A stretch of DNA of 64,000 nt from Zymoseptoria tritici IPO323 (GCF_000219625.1 NC_018218.1:5146001-5210000); one strand, 5' to 3'. Counted from the first letter of the stretch, positions 20,854 to 32,251 are shown. Translations and numbers: made by a program. Notes: generated by a model from the sequence alone, not told the origin.

Positions 20854-22461
20854 ATGGAGCCACCATACACTCACATCGTCGTCGGTGCTGGCTCAGCGGG
20901 CTGCGTCGTTGCAGCTCGCATCGCCGAGAACCCGTCTCTCAATGTTCTCCTGCTCGAAGCTGGCCCGGAACCGGAAATCTCGACTGGATCTCAAAATATT
21001 CGCCGAGTGCCAATGAAGGGCCAGTCCGAGACGTTCGACGACCGAATTGACTGGAACATCGAAGTCGGATTCCCAGATGGCGGATCAATGCATGTTGCGC
21101 AGGCGAAGGTCGTTGGCGGAGGCAGTAGCATCAATGGCGGCACGGCCTTGAGGAACGCTGTCAAGGACTGCGAAGAGTGGGTTTTGCTGGGCAACGATGC
21201 TTGGGGTTGGGACAGCGTCGAGCCCGTGTACGACTTCCTGGAGAAAGACGATCTCAGGCCGACAAAAGGCTTCCATCCGCTTGTCAGGACCAAAATCGAA
21301 GGGTCGGGTTTGATTCAGCAAGCCTTCGTTGCTGGCGCCATCGAAGCTGGCCTCCCGTGGGTCGCGGATTTGAACGCTACAGGTGCAGAAGGGACAGGAG
21401 CTTCGCCAGTCTGCCGGAATGGCGAGCGTCGAATCAGTGCAGCGAACACATTCATCGACCCTATCAGAGGGAGACGGAACTTTCGCATCCAATCGAACGC
21501 ATTCGTTGATCGCGTCTTGTTCTCCGATCGGAGAGCCACAGGCGTAAAACTTGTCGATGGGAGCCAGATATCTGCCAGTTGCGAGGTCATCCTCGCGGCA
21601 AGTGCACTCTTCTCGCCAGCGATACTGCAACGCTCTGGCGTAGGACCTTCAGCGCTGCTGGAGTCTCTTGCCATCCCTGTGCTACAAGACCTTCCGGTCG
21701 GACACAATTTGTCCGACCATCCCTGCATTCCAGTTGTGGCAAGACCAAAGCCAGATGCTTATCTTGAATCGGACTTCTCGTTGCAGATGCAAGCTCGCTG
21801 GTCGTCGACGATGAATCAAAAAGCGATCGACTTGCAGATGGTCTGCTTCAGCTACCTCTTCGTCGCACCAGGGGCACCTCAGCCGGGCGCATCCTCGCGG
21901 CCCCAGCGGAGTCTTGGAGGTTCGGAGACAGGACATGTTGCCGGAATTGGATGCAATCTCAACAAGCCCACCTCACATGGCAGCGTACAGATTGGTTCGA
22001 AAGATCCTCTTCAGCAGCCCGTGGTGCGGCCGAATTATCTGACGACAGCAGAGGATCGTACTTCCGCTCGCGAGATCGTTCGACTTGGCTACAAAATCAT
22101 GCTCTCCCGTTCGATGCAGAGTCGGCTGTCTTTACCACTGGGTATTACAGACGATACCATTCGATCAGATAATCTGCTCGACAAATGGATTCAGTCGCAG
22201 TATTCCAGCACATACCACTTTTGCTGCTCGTGTCGAATGGCTGCTCGTGAGTCAGGTGGAGTCGTCGATCAAAGTGGGCGAGTATACGGCGTGAAAGGAT
22301 TGCGGGTCGTGGATGCAAGTGTCATCCCTACCGTCCCTGCCGCCAACACTATGTGGACGACCATGATGTTCGCTGAGAGAATCGGACGAAGCTTGAGAGA
22401 CGGGGTCGATGTTGGGCCCCCGTTGCGTAGCGGTCGATCCGAAGGATTGAGCCGACTCTGA
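20854..22461 (+). CDS. GMC-family FAD oxidoreductase
   Basis: The start MEPPYTHIVVGAGSAG puts the FAD-binding GxGxxG at residues 11-16, as usual, giving 535 residues. Other GMC landmarks are VLLLEAGPEP, the first GMC signature AKVVGGGSSINGGTALR, and the second signature around ILAASALFSPAILQRSGVGP. Near the C-terminus are the catalytic His455 (YHFCCSCRM) and Asn498 (PAANTMWTTMMFAERIG). No signal peptide is visible, so it is probably intracellular, unlike secreted glucose oxidases. It oxidises an alcohol or sugar hydroxyl using FAD. Co-directional with the second Gfo/Idh/MocA gene, it is the last gene I would assign to the anhydrosugar cluster. Its substrate is unknown. Confidence 0.92.
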   Translation: MEPPYTHIVVGAGSAGCVVAARIAENPSLNVLLLEAGPEPEISTGSQNIRRVPMKGQSETFDDRIDWNIEVGFPDGGSMHVAQAKVVGGGSSINGGTALRNAVKDCEEWVLLGNDAWGWDSVEPVYDFLEKDDLRPTKGFHPLVRTKIEGSGLIQQAFVAGAIEAGLPWVADLNATGAEGTGASPVCRNGERRISAANTFIDPIRGRRNFRIQSNAFVDRVLFSDRRATGVKLVDGSQISASCEVILAASALFSPAILQRSGVGPSALLESLAIPVLQDLPVGHNLSDHPCIPVVARPKPDAYLESDFSLQMQARWSSTMNQKAIDLQMVCFSYLFVAPGAPQPGASSRPQRSLGGSETGHVAGIGCNLNKPTSHGSVQIGSKDPLQQPVVRPNYLTTAEDRTSAREIVRLGYKIMLSRSMQSRLSLPLGITDDTIRSDNLLDKWIQSQYSSTYHFCCSCRMAARESGGVVDQSGRVYGVKGLRVVDASVIPTVPAANTMWTTMMFAERIGRSLRDGVDVGPPLRSGRSEGLSRL

Positions 22462-23427
22462 AACATTATTCCTGACAAACTCTGTCGTTCAAAGGATGGC
22501 GCAATCCATTGGCAAGGCGTTTCCACTCCAGAATTTCTCTGTCCTTATCTTAGCCTCTTCCTCGTCATTCTTGAAGTATGCACTATCCGAATGATTGAAG
22601 CTCGATTGTAGTACCTGGGCGCTCGAACATGCAGCTTGACGTAGCGCGCAAGATCATCGATATGATGCTAGTATTGAAGAGACTTTCAGCAGCGTACAGT
22701 TGTTCCATCTGAATTGACGAAGTGCTCGGGCTGTAAACGGGACGGTGTCTCGACACCTTCGTTGTCTCGTTTCCTGGTATGTCTATCGCATCACAGTAGG
22801 TAGGGCGCCGGTGGAATCCGAGTTTCCCACCATCATGCCCCGTGTAGCACACACATCTGCCAGATACAGTCGTTCAACGCGAGGAGCGCTGCGAGAATCT
22901 GTTGCAGATAGAGAAGGAGGCTGAGAACGTGTACCGGTCGGGCGTGGGCAGGTGTGTAGTTACACTGCGCTCCTTTGGCTACGGACAAACGAGGCAAGAT
23001 GTCGTGGAAGTGATTGAGGACTGGAATTCGCTCAGCATTTGGCTCTTCTAAGGCCTTTGCGGACACACCATGATTCTCACGGCAGCGATGAAAGTGTCAA
23101 AGATGGTTTGGAAGAAGTTCGCGAGAATCTCGACATTCCGGAACGTGCCCAAGCCAAATCTCGACCCGATGGCATTGTCGAGGATATAGCCGCGGAGGAT
23201 GAAGACGAGGACAACGATAATGAACTGGTCGAGGGCATGGAAAGCGGCGATGAAGGAGAGGAAGAAGGAGATGACGAAGAAGAAGACAACGTGGCGGACC
23301 TCGCGGAAACTGTGCCTGAGGCCAACTTACCCATCCTTGCCCTTGCCCTCCTTCCTTTCTTCTTTCATGCCTGCATTGCATCACCTCGAAACACCTTGGA
23401 AGCATGTGTCGTCCATGGAGTATAGGC
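22462..23427. other. 966-bp gap with an uncertain acidic frame
   Basis: No recognisable gene. An open frame at 23039-23425 (+, 128 codons) encodes a highly acidic Glu/Asp run (about 23190-23300) followed by a hydrophobic segment. It has no family features and abuts the HD gene. It could be an upstream exon or chance openness in a GAA/GAC-rich stretch. Confidence 0.35.
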
Positions 23428-24042
23428 ATGTCATCCAACCCAATATCGCAAGCAGCCTACGCGCACGCAGCAGCAGAACTTCATCCCTCGATCCTAGCCC
23501 ACAGTCTCAGAGTACATCTCCATGCGACTCAGATCTCGAAACAAGAAGACCTCAACTGGCACACGGACTCAAAGCAATCTACTCTCCTCTTCGTGGCTTG
23601 CATCTTCCACGACCTAGGTACATCTTCAACATACGACACAGGCCCCACACGATTCGAAATTGAAGGTGCCGATGCAGCTGTAAACTTTCTCAAGCAGTAT
23701 CCGACGATCACGGAAGCGGAGCGACACGAAGTATGGACTGCTATCGCTATCCACGATACGCCTCAAATTGCGGAGCGGATCAGTGTACTGCCCAGACTTG
23801 TTAGGCTCGGCGTGACTATTGACTTCAAACGTCCGGCGGCGTTGGCGATGGTTAGTGAGAAGTGGGTAAAGCATGTGGAGACAGAGTTTCCAAGGGTTGA
23901 GATTGAGAAAGTACTGGGCGACGCTGTGGTCGAGCAGGCTCTGAAAGTGCCGGAGAAGGCACCCGCTGCTTGTTGGCCTGGTCTATTGTTGCGGGCGAAG
24001 CTGGCTGACCCGGAGTGGGAGGGAGTGAATAAAGCTTTCTGA
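23428..24042 (+). CDS. HD-domain hydrolase (cyanamide hydratase-like)
   Basis: I chose the start MSSNPISQAAYAHA, giving 204 residues. An earlier ATG at 23404 adds eight residues. The HD-superfamily pattern is clear: HSLRVH supplies the first His, FVACIFHDLG the His-Asp metal pair, and later FEIEGADAAV and AIAIHD follow. This matches the small fungal HD proteins annotated as cyanamide hydratase or urea hydro-lyase-like, which hydrate a nitrile-type substrate at a metal site. Substrate specificity cannot be read from the sequence. It converges on the NmrA-like gene. Confidence 0.85.
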   Translation: MSSNPISQAAYAHAAAELHPSILAHSLRVHLHATQISKQEDLNWHTDSKQSTLLFVACIFHDLGTSSTYDTGPTRFEIEGADAAVNFLKQYPTITEAERHEVWTAIAIHDTPQIAERISVLPRLVRLGVTIDFKRPAALAMVSEKWVKHVETEFPRVEIEKVLGDAVVEQALKVPEKAPAACWPGLLLRAKLADPEWEGVNKAF

Positions 24043-24143
24043 CCTTATAACAAGATTCGTCATTGCATGATACATCAAGGACTGACTATCACAGCGCTCA
24101 AAGACAAAAAAATCCGGCGAAGCAGTTCTGGTCATTCAATACC

Positions 24144-25076
24144 TCAAAACTCCGCTCCGACAAACTCCTCCCACGAAGTCAAGGTCGATCCCTCGAGCAA
24201 GAACTTGTCACTCTCAGCCTGGTCCTCCTTCGTACCCTTTCCATAATATTCCGACTCTCCGATCCACTGCATCATCTCGCCCAGGTCCTCCTGGACCATC
24301 TCTGGTAAGAAGCTCTTATAAGTCCCAACATCGATCAGATTCAACGTCACCTCCTTGCCAGTCTTCTCTCGAAGTTTCTCGGTCAGCTTGTTGACCGTGG
24401 TCCACTCGCTGGTACCCTGCACCCTCACGCCATCGGCCTTGTCGCCCGCTTCAAACAACCCGATGACAAACTTTCCCGTGTCCCTGGTCGGCGAGATCAA
24501 CGGCAGAGCAGAATTAGGGTTCGGGAATGGTATCGAAAGAGAGAAATTGCCGTCTCCATCTTTCTGCACGGCTTGTTTCAACGATTCGAAGAACATGGCG
24601 GGCCAGTAGTGCGACACGATCATGTCGTCTTTGTTCGCAGCCGCGTACTCGTCCACGGCGGCTTTGCCATCAAAGTGGTCGACGTGGGTGTACTTTCCAC
24701 CACTGAGTTTGGCCACGTTGGGAGCGCCGGACCACACCAGATGCTTGACGCCCGCGGCTTTGCTGGCATCCACGATCGCTTTGCCTTGGGCTGTTTCCGC
24801 GTCCTTGGAGAAGATGGACCAGAAGTCAGTGACGGCGAAGACCCCGTATGCTCCTTTGACGGCTGCGCCGAGGGTGGAGGGATCATTGACGTCGGCTGTG
24901 ACCATTTCGACTCCTTTTGAGGCGAGGGCTTGGCTTTTCGAGCTGCTGGCATTGCGGGTGATGCCGCGGAGGGTATACCTTGAGGCCAGTTCGGAATGGG
25001 AGAGCACAGTGTTGATGACGCTGCCGCCTTGATTGCCAGTGGAACCGAAGACGACGAGGACTTTCTTGGATGTCAT
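24144..25076 (-). CDS. NmrA-like NAD(P)-binding protein
   Basis: The start MTSKKVLVVFGSTGNQGGSV (25076) gives 310 residues. Longer in-frame ATGs upstream add a basic stretch without family features. The GSTGNQGGSV loop is the NmrA/HSCARG dinucleotide motif, and ITRNASSSKSQALASKGVEMV and AYGVFAVTDFW follow the same family. Active-site residues of true SDR enzymes (YxxxK) are not obvious. That fits members that sense NADP redox state and regulate transcription factors, rather than catalyse. The role is inferred from the family only. Confidence 0.88.
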   Translation of the reverse strand: MTSKKVLVVFGSTGNQGGSVINTVLSHSELASRYTLRGITRNASSSKSQALASKGVEMVTADVNDPSTLGAAVKGAYGVFAVTDFWSIFSKDAETAQGKAIVDASKAAGVKHLVWSGAPNVAKLSGGKYTHVDHFDGKAAVDEYAAANKDDMIVSHYWPAMFFESLKQAVQKDGDGNFSLSIPFPNPNSALPLISPTRDTGKFVIGLFEAGDKADGVRVQGTSEWTTVNKLTEKLREKTGKEVTLNLIDVGTYKSFLPEMVQEDLGEMMQWIGESEYYGKGTKEDQAESDKFLLEGSTLTSWEEFVGAEF

Positions 25077-25890
25077 GATGAGGATGTTGTGGAATTCGAG
25101 AACGATTGATAGTGGTCGAGGAAGTTGCAGGTGTGATGGTATGGCTGGGAGTATGCTGGATGGATGCTGAAGCTGATGCGATGAGTGACTTGAGGCCCTT
25201 ACGATATCGGAGATACGCTTTCTCCTATATATGCGTCTGCCATCGTGCCGACGGAGCAATATTACGGACAAACAGCTAGCTCATACATGCGGCTTACTGA
25301 GCCGGTCTGAATGCATGTCAGACTCCGAACCTGAACGACCTTCCATTTTTGTAAGCTTCGGCATCATGGCAGGACTGTATCTCCACGCTGGAGCCTGATG
25401 TTTATCAGAGAGTATGTTGTTCCAGAAGAATCGTAATAGTATGTCCAACTATGCTTCATGCGGAGGTTCGGCCGGTAATTCGGCAAACTGTTTCCCCGGA
25501 CCGGCTATGTAGTTCGTCCGATCAAGAAACAGCAATATGCTTGGGCGAGCAAACAAGCAGAGGTAGGCAGCCGGATGGCGAGTCCTTCAGGATTTCCGGT
25601 GAGAGATCTATGCCGTGGTTTCAAGTGTTCGCAGACTGGAGCATTTGTACATGCGGTCAGCTCACGAGGACTGGCGACGAAGCTTTTCCCCTCATGGCGG
25701 AAGCGGAGAACCTCTTCAGCTTGCAGCAGAAGAGGAGCCATGTCGAGACCAAGCGAGAGACGTGGGGTTGTCTTGATCGAAGGACGAGTTTCCACGATGG
25801 ACGCTGTGTGTGTGTTGTGACTGGGAATTGAGAGTTGTCCTCGGCCTTTTTGATATTAATTAGAATTTAGGTGATCAGTCATTAATACTC
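25077..25890. other. intergenic region left of the first copia element
   Basis: This 814-bp stretch holds the NmrA promoter. A frame at 25451-25831 (+) has no recognisable protein features. Base composition is normal until the retrotransposon begins. Confidence 0.4.
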
Positions 25891-25895
25891 GCTAT

Positions 25896-26066
25896 TGTTG
25901 TGATTGGACTTAAGCTGAGTAGAAGAAGACCTCTAATTAGCAGGTATATATTGTTATACAGAGAGAATCTTAAGTGTAAGATTCTTACTTTAGCTATCTG
26001 TGTGTAGGAATGCCTTAGCACTAGTTACGTGCACTTTACTAATAGTTAGTCTAATAATCTACAACA
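25896..26066 (-). repeat. 3' LTR of copia copy 1 (171 bp)
   Basis: On the plus strand it starts TGTTGT and ends ACAACA, a 6-bp terminal inverted repeat. A purine tract on the minus strand (AATAGGGGAG) directly abuts it and serves as the polypurine tract. Inside is a 9-bp inverted repeat, AGAATCTTA/TAAGATTCT, with a 4-nt loop at 25964-25985. I count eight differences from the other LTR, all transitions. Confidence 0.95.
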
Positions 26067-27142
26067 CTCCCCTATTAGCAGCTGCATTATTACGAGCTAT
26101 CTGTTACCTAAATATAGCAGGTATTTACCTATTATATAGCTAATCCTCGGCTTTAGCTTATTAAAAAGCATCTTCTTCTAGCTTTTTTATTCCTCTACTT
26201 TATAATCTACACCTCTTATCTATTTAGCTAATTTATTAGCTAATCTATTATCTATCCCTTATAGCTATTAACAATATAATCTATATTACTAGCTATAGCT
26301 TCTAAAAGAAGAGCAGCTTTCTCTGTCCTTAGGAAAACCTTTTAGCAAGTTATTAATAAAGTAAGAGCTATTAGTAGTAGAGATCTCCTATAGATCTATA
26401 AAGATAGTTCTATAGTATATTAGACTATATATTAATTTATTAGAGGAGAGATAAATAGATACTATAATAGAGTAAATATTAGGGCTTAGGGTCCCTTCTC
26501 TTTTGTAGCTTGCTTTAATAGGTTTATAGCTAAGCTTAATAAGGATCTCCTTACTATAGACCTTATTAATATAGTAATAAAGGAGCTATATAACCTAAGG
26601 GAGTAGGCCTTCCTAGTAGAAAACTACCCTAGTCTAATAACTCCTAATCCTTAGGGATTTATATTATACTATAACTAAACTCCTCTTAGCTAAATATTAA
26701 GCTCTAATAAGGCAGAGATAAAGTAGTAGTTAGTAGTATAGCATCCTATATATGTTCTTTTTAAAATTCCTTCTTCCCTAATAAAAACTAATATTCTCCT
26801 AGGCTTTAAGTTAAGATTCTAGGAGAATTAGCTTAGTCTTTTAGTAGTAGTTTTAGAGGGGCAGGCTGCAGGTTCTAGGATATGCTCTAATACTTTTAGG
26901 TTTTTATAGAAAAGTTTTCCTTTAGCTAGGTGTTTTTCTTATAGTTTCTTAGATGCTTTTATAGAGGTATATAGTTACCTCCTTTCCTTTATATAAATAA
27001 GAATAAAATAAGTGTTTTAAGTATTATACTTCTTAGTTTTGTAACAAATAAAATAGTATAATTCTAGGGAGGGAATCCTTCTTAGGTAGGAATGTAGGTA
27101 TTAAGGCATAAATTTAAGAGCAATTTCCCTTTTCTTATTAAG

Positions 27143-27213
27143 GGCTAGTTAGTCTAGTAGTATAATTTCTAACTACAAATTAGAAGGTTACAGGTTTAAT
27201 TCTTATATTAGCC
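27143..27213 (+). other. tRNA-like sequence inside copia copy 1
   Basis: The 71-nt segment folds with canonical tRNA spacing: 7-bp acceptor (GGCTAGT/ATTAGCC, one G-U), short D arm, 5-bp anticodon stem TCTAA/TTAGA with 7-nt loop CTACAAA, 5-nt variable region, and T arm with 7-nt loop TTTAATT. As written the anticodon is ACA. Undoing one RIP-type G-to-A would give GCA (Cys). It lies antisense to the element. The T loop has lost TTCRA, so it is probably not a functional gene. Confidence 0.6.
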
Positions 27214-27216
27214 TCT

Positions 27217-27256
27217 CTTATATATCTATATTAGCTGCCTAATATAGATATATAAG
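27217..27256. repeat. perfect 18-bp hairpin next to the tRNA-like sequence
   Basis: The arm CTTATATATCTATATTAG (27217-27234) and its exact reverse complement (27239-27256) flank a CTGC loop. The hairpin begins four bases after the tRNA-like end. The same structure with RIP-type mismatches is at 48165-48204. Confidence 0.9.
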
Positions 27257-30200
27257 TATCTTTTTACTAGATTTATAGATCTATATATTAGAGGATAGTG
27301 TTTAGGGATTTTAGTTTTGTTAGACAGTCTGTAAGCTATATATCTGTCCTTACAAACTCTACCTTAATACTCCCCTTATTATATTATTCTTTGCAGTAAT
27401 AGTTCCTAAGAAAGACATATCTTAATCTTTTAGAGTTAGTATAGTTTTCTATAAGGCTAATAGCTAATTAATTGTCTACTTTAATAAGGATAGTAGAAAT
27501 GCTTTTAGCCTAGGTAAAGGGCTAGAGCTTATTAATAAGATTCCTTACCTAATTTACTTCTCTTATTACCTTAGTAAGAGAGAGGTACTCTGCCTTAGTA
27601 CTAGATAGTACTACTTCTTTCTATAGTTAAGATCTCTAGATAACTAGGCCTCTTATAATTTTAAAGAGTATTCCTAAGGTAGACCTAGATATACTAAGAT
27701 TACTAGCAAAGTTAGAGTCTAAGAATGCTTTAATCTAAATTTGCTTCTTAGTTTTCCTATATATAAGGTACTTATTAATTATGCCTGCAATATATCTCTA
27801 GATATATTTAGCTACCTAAATATGCAAAGGTCCTAGGTTCTAAAGGAACCTTGCATAGTAGTTAATAGCAAAACTAATGTCTAGTCTAGTATAGTTTAAT
27901 AGATATTATAGTTCCCTAATAATCTTGTTAAAGAGATTATAGTCCTCCTTTGTTCCCTTATCCTAGAGGGATTTAAGGAGGGTATTAAGGGGGTACTTAA
28001 CACTCTTTACATTACTAAGACTATATCCTTAAAGTTTGTCTCTAAAATAGTGTTCCTAAGAGACAGATATAGAGCTATCTTTCCCTTCCTTTAGGTAAAG
28101 TCTAAGAAAGATATTAGTATTAACAACCTTAATTATGTACTTCTACTCTAATCCCTTAATTAGCTTGTTAATCTTATAGTCTAACTATCTAAAGATCTAG
28201 AAGTTATTTATATAAAGGAGAATAAGGATGCCTTTCCCTTAAAAGAGGCAAGTATCGCTAATAGTTCTTGTTAGACTAAGCTTTTAGAGAGTATCTATAG
28301 TATCGTAGTACTAGAGAGCAGCTGCCTACTTAAGCCTATATAGTCCTTTCTTAATATATATAATATACTTATAGGCATCTTTCTTAAAGAGATAAGCTCC
28401 CTCTAGTAGCTTAATAAAGATCTGCTTATCTAGGTTTAGATTTAGGAATATAGTCTTAATATTAACTTATCTCCTCTTCTAGCTAAAGTTAACTAAGAGG
28501 AATAGAAGTATTCTCCTTATTATAGCTCTTAGGGTAGGAGTAAAGGTATTAATATAGTTAAGTCCCTTCCTTTATATAAATCCCCTAGCTATCTATCTAG
28601 CCTTATACTTCTCTATAGTTCTATCTAGGAGTACCTTAATCTTAAAGACCTATTTCCCTATAAGAGGAACTCTCCCCTTAGGGAGGGTACTAATAAGTTT
28701 CTATTTAAGGCATCCTATAGACTTAAGTAACTTAGCTTCCTTAATAATAGCTTTCTCTTATTCCTTATAGTTAGATCTAGAAAGAGCTTCCTTAACTATC
28801 TTAGGATTAGATAGATTAGGATTTGTTATTTTAAGTTCTATCTTCTAGATCTTACTATAGTCTTTTCTTATAATTAATCTTCTACTTCTTAAGAGTCTAA
28901 ATATGCCTAAGCTTTTAGGACTTGCTTTATTACCTAATTTCTTAGGTCTCTTAGGGCTTCTCCCTACTTTCCTCTTTCCTATAATATAAATATCTAGGAA
29001 AGGAGTTATAGTATAATCTTAGAGGTCTTCCCTTTTAGGGCAATTCTCTACTAATACTTAATATTATAGCTATATTAATAAGGTATTAGCCTACTCCTAG
29101 AATCCCTTAGGACTTTCTTAGAATCCCTTAGGACTTCTTATTTCCTTAGAAATATACTCCCCCTAAGCTAGCTAGGAGGCTTCTTTATACTTAGTAGCCT
29201 CTAGCTAATTAGGCTTAGACTACTTATGTTAGTTATCTTAGGACTATATATCCTAACCTAATATTTGCTCCTCCTAAGATATTAAAAGGGAGGCTTAGTT
29301 TCTCTCTCTCTATATAGTATTAAATATATTCTCTACTTCTTAAAGATAAGAAGTAGTAAGAGGTTAGGCATCTTGCCCTTAGGCATCCTAGCCCTAATCT
29401 TAATCCTTAGTGTAGATAGTATAGACTTCCTGTTCTATAGTAATAGGTTATATTAGTTATAGGAAACTCTCCCCCTAAAAGTCTAGGGCAGCAGGTATTA
29501 TACTATATACCTTATCCTTATTATATGTTATATAAGGAGAGGTTATAATCTTATATTAAAACCTAGTAAGGGCAGATAGTTTAAACTTTTAAACTATATA
29601 GTTAGTTAAAGTGTTCTCCTAGAATCCTAAATTCTAGTATTTCTCTGCTCTAGGATAGAACTTCTATAAATTAGGTCTCTCCTAATTATACAGATATGCT
29701 CTATATCTAAATCTCCTAACCTTTGTTAGATTAATATATAGAATTCTAGTATTAAGATCTTAATTAAATTCCTAAAAAGGAATCTTATTAGTTAATAGGT
29801 ATACTAGCCTATTAGTAAGGAAGATTATATATATAACTACAAAACTCTAGAAAGGGAGAGGTAGGCTAGAGTTAATTATTATTATTCTTGCCTTGTTAAG
29901 GATAACCTTATTAGATAATTCTGCAATTCTATTCTACTTAGGAGTATAAGGAGCTAAGAAATCCTATCTTAGTCTCTTATTCTCTACAAATATAATTAGA
30001 TTATTATTATTAAACTCTCCTCCTCTATCTAAGAACTAGATCTTAACTATCTTTTTATACTAGTTAAATATTTTAGTAGTCTATTTCTTAATAATTTATA
30101 CAGCTTATAATTTAAGCTTATAGAAGATAGCCTATCTTCTTCTTAACTTTGCATTAGTAATTATAAGGATATACTTATATCTAAAGATGTCTAATAGAAA

Positions 30201-32065
30201 GATTAGTCCTATAATGTTAATATAGACCTTATCTAATAAGGATTAAGGTATTAGTCTTAGAGTTCTTAATACTACTCTCTATAACCTTACAAGCTTATAT
30301 AGCTTATAGTACTTAAGTGTAGATATGTTAATCTGCTTAAGTCCTTAGACTTAAGCCTTTGTTATACTAAGAATCTTGTTCCCTATATAGCCTAGTCTCT
30401 AGTACTATCTTATTATATTAGCCTTAGGTATAGCAAAGGCTAGATAGAATATATTCCTATTAGTTATAGAAGCAACTTTAGTACTCCCCTTAGGAAGAGA
30501 GATAGTTGTATTTTAGAGGATTAGAATATTATAAGTAAACTAAACCTTGCCTATCTTCTTATTATTCCTTAGAATATATAAAGATAGCCTATCTAGGTAG
30601 ACCTTGCACTTTAGCTAGAGAGTCTCTACTAAGATAAGGTTATAATTAGAGTTAGGAGAGTATAATACATCTTGCAAGGTAATATTTAACTTATTCCCCT
30701 TATACTTTATTATAATCCTTACACTTCCTAAGTATATAACTATGCTTTATCTAATAGCTTAAGAGAACCTAATTAGGGTTTCTAGGGGTTTAAGGTCTAA
30801 GAACTAGGACTTGTTATTAAAGAAGTAGTATAATATACTAGAATCCTAGACAATAGTATTACTCCTTTGTATTTTAGCGGTAGTAATTACTACTCCTACA
30901 AATAAGCTATCTAAATTAGAGCTTAAGCCTGTATTAGAAGAGGAGATAGGCTTAATTGCTATAGTACCCTTTCCTCCCTTCTTGTTATGTCTCTTACTCT
31001 TGTCTTAGGACTTCTTCTTATCCTTATTAGATCCTCCTTTTCCTTTATATACCTAGGACTTTAGGGCCTTATTAGGGTGCTTCTTAAAGTAATCTGCATT
31101 TATATAGATATAATAGGTATACTTAGTATACTAATTATTATCTACTATAGCACCCCTAAATCCTTCTACTGTCCTCTATATCTGTAAAGGAGGTTCCTTA
31201 ATTAATAAGGTAATTAGCTCTTTAAGAGTTGTATTCTTAATATAATAGGATTGTCTCTAGCTTCTTAGGTATTCTAGATAGTAAAGGCCCTAGATAAAGA
31301 ATAGCCTAATCTACTTATTACTAAAGGTAAGCTTTAAGACTAGAATGTTCTTAGACCTAGAGTATTGTTCTGTTATAGAGATATACTTGTAATACTACTT
31401 CTAGAAGTCTTTATAGTACTTCTAAGTATTTATTCCTTAGATCTTAATATTACTAATTCTAAGAATCCTTAGGCTATTATAAATGTTTATAGTTATAACA
31501 GGCCTATAGGTAGCTATAATAGTATTATATAGTTCCTTAGCTATCTTCTCTATATCCCTAAAGTTAGGCCTTAGAGATTAGTTAATCCTTTTACTAATAA
31601 TCCCGTATATAATTAGGTTATGCTTATACTAGACTTAGAGAGGAGTTAGTCTTAGTCTATTAGTTAGAATAGGTTCTATTATTAGAGTGTCCCCTCCTTC
31701 TTTTTAGGAAGGAGTTAGAGCCTAGGAGGATAAAGCAGTACTCTCCTTAGTTAGTAGAGAGGGATATCTAACTTTAATTCCTAGCTTTAGTTAGGCAGGG
31801 CACTAGAGAATGTTATAAAAGATATAGCCTAATACCTCCTTATCTATAAGGGCTGCTTTAAGCATCCTTAACTAGTTTAAGAAGTTACTTCCCTTTCTTA
31901 GGACTTTATTCTCCTTCGCAGTCTTAAACTTATTAGCCTATATTACGGCTATTATTATAACTAGCTCTTTCTCGGCTCGCTAGTTAACTATCTAAATAGT
32001 GTATAGTAAGGTTCTAGTAGCTGCGCTTAGAATAGACAATTCTTCCTTAAGTATGCAGTAGTTAC

Positions 32066-32080
32066 GCTAGGCTTATAACC
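32066..32080 (-). other. primer-binding site of copia copy 1
   Basis: Directly inside the 5' LTR the minus strand reads GGTTATAAGCC. It resembles the complement of the anticodon-loop region of initiator tRNA-Met (GGTTATGAGCCC in yeast), the internal primer used by copia-type elements, with a G-to-A change expected from RIP. The second copy keeps GGTTATAAGCCCGGCG at the same place. Confidence 0.65.
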
Positions 32081-32251
32081 TGTTGTAATTAGACTTAAGC
32101 TAAGTAGAAGAAGACCTCTAATTAGCAGGTATATATTATTATACAGAGAGAATCTTAAGTGTAAGATTCTTACTTTAGCTATCTGTGTGTAGGAATGCCT
32201 TAGCACTAGTCACGTGCACTTCACTAATAGTTAGTCTGATAATCCACAACA
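32081..32251 (-). repeat. 5' LTR of copia copy 1 (171 bp)
   Basis: Same length and termini as the 3' LTR. GCTAT follows at 32252-32256 as the target duplication. Confidence 0.95.

Larger units (their letters stand above)
25896..32251 (-). mobile_element. Ty1/copia LTR retrotransposon, copy 1, heavily RIP-mutated
   Basis: The 6356-bp element is flanked by a perfect 5-bp duplication, GCTAT (25891-25895 and 32252-32256), with 171-bp LTRs. Coding is on the minus strand. Order from the 5' LTR at the right: a gag region, integrase (DRGGEF near 30011-30030), reverse transcriptase (YxDD box at 28203-28214), then RNase H (KAEYLSLTK near 27560-27600). Integrase before RT identifies copia. Every frame is broken by TAG/TAA. 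CpA and TpG are nearly absent and TpA is in large excess. The RT box now reads Tyr-Ile-Asn-Asn, so both catalytic aspartates are lost. The element cannot encode active proteins. About 1.3 kb between RNase H and the 3' LTR is non-coding and holds the tRNA-like and hairpin features. Confidence 0.95.

Noticed and set aside
23039..23425. Acidic 128-codon frame (+) before the HD gene
   Set aside because: It has no family features, overlaps the HD start, and the Glu/Asp run reflects a GAA/GAC-rich stretch. A matching serine-rich frame on the other strand shows the openness is compositional.
27143..27213. Calling the tRNA-like sequence a functional tRNA gene
   Set aside because: The T loop reads TTTAATT instead of TTCRANT, the D stem is damaged, and it sits in RIP-silenced DNA.
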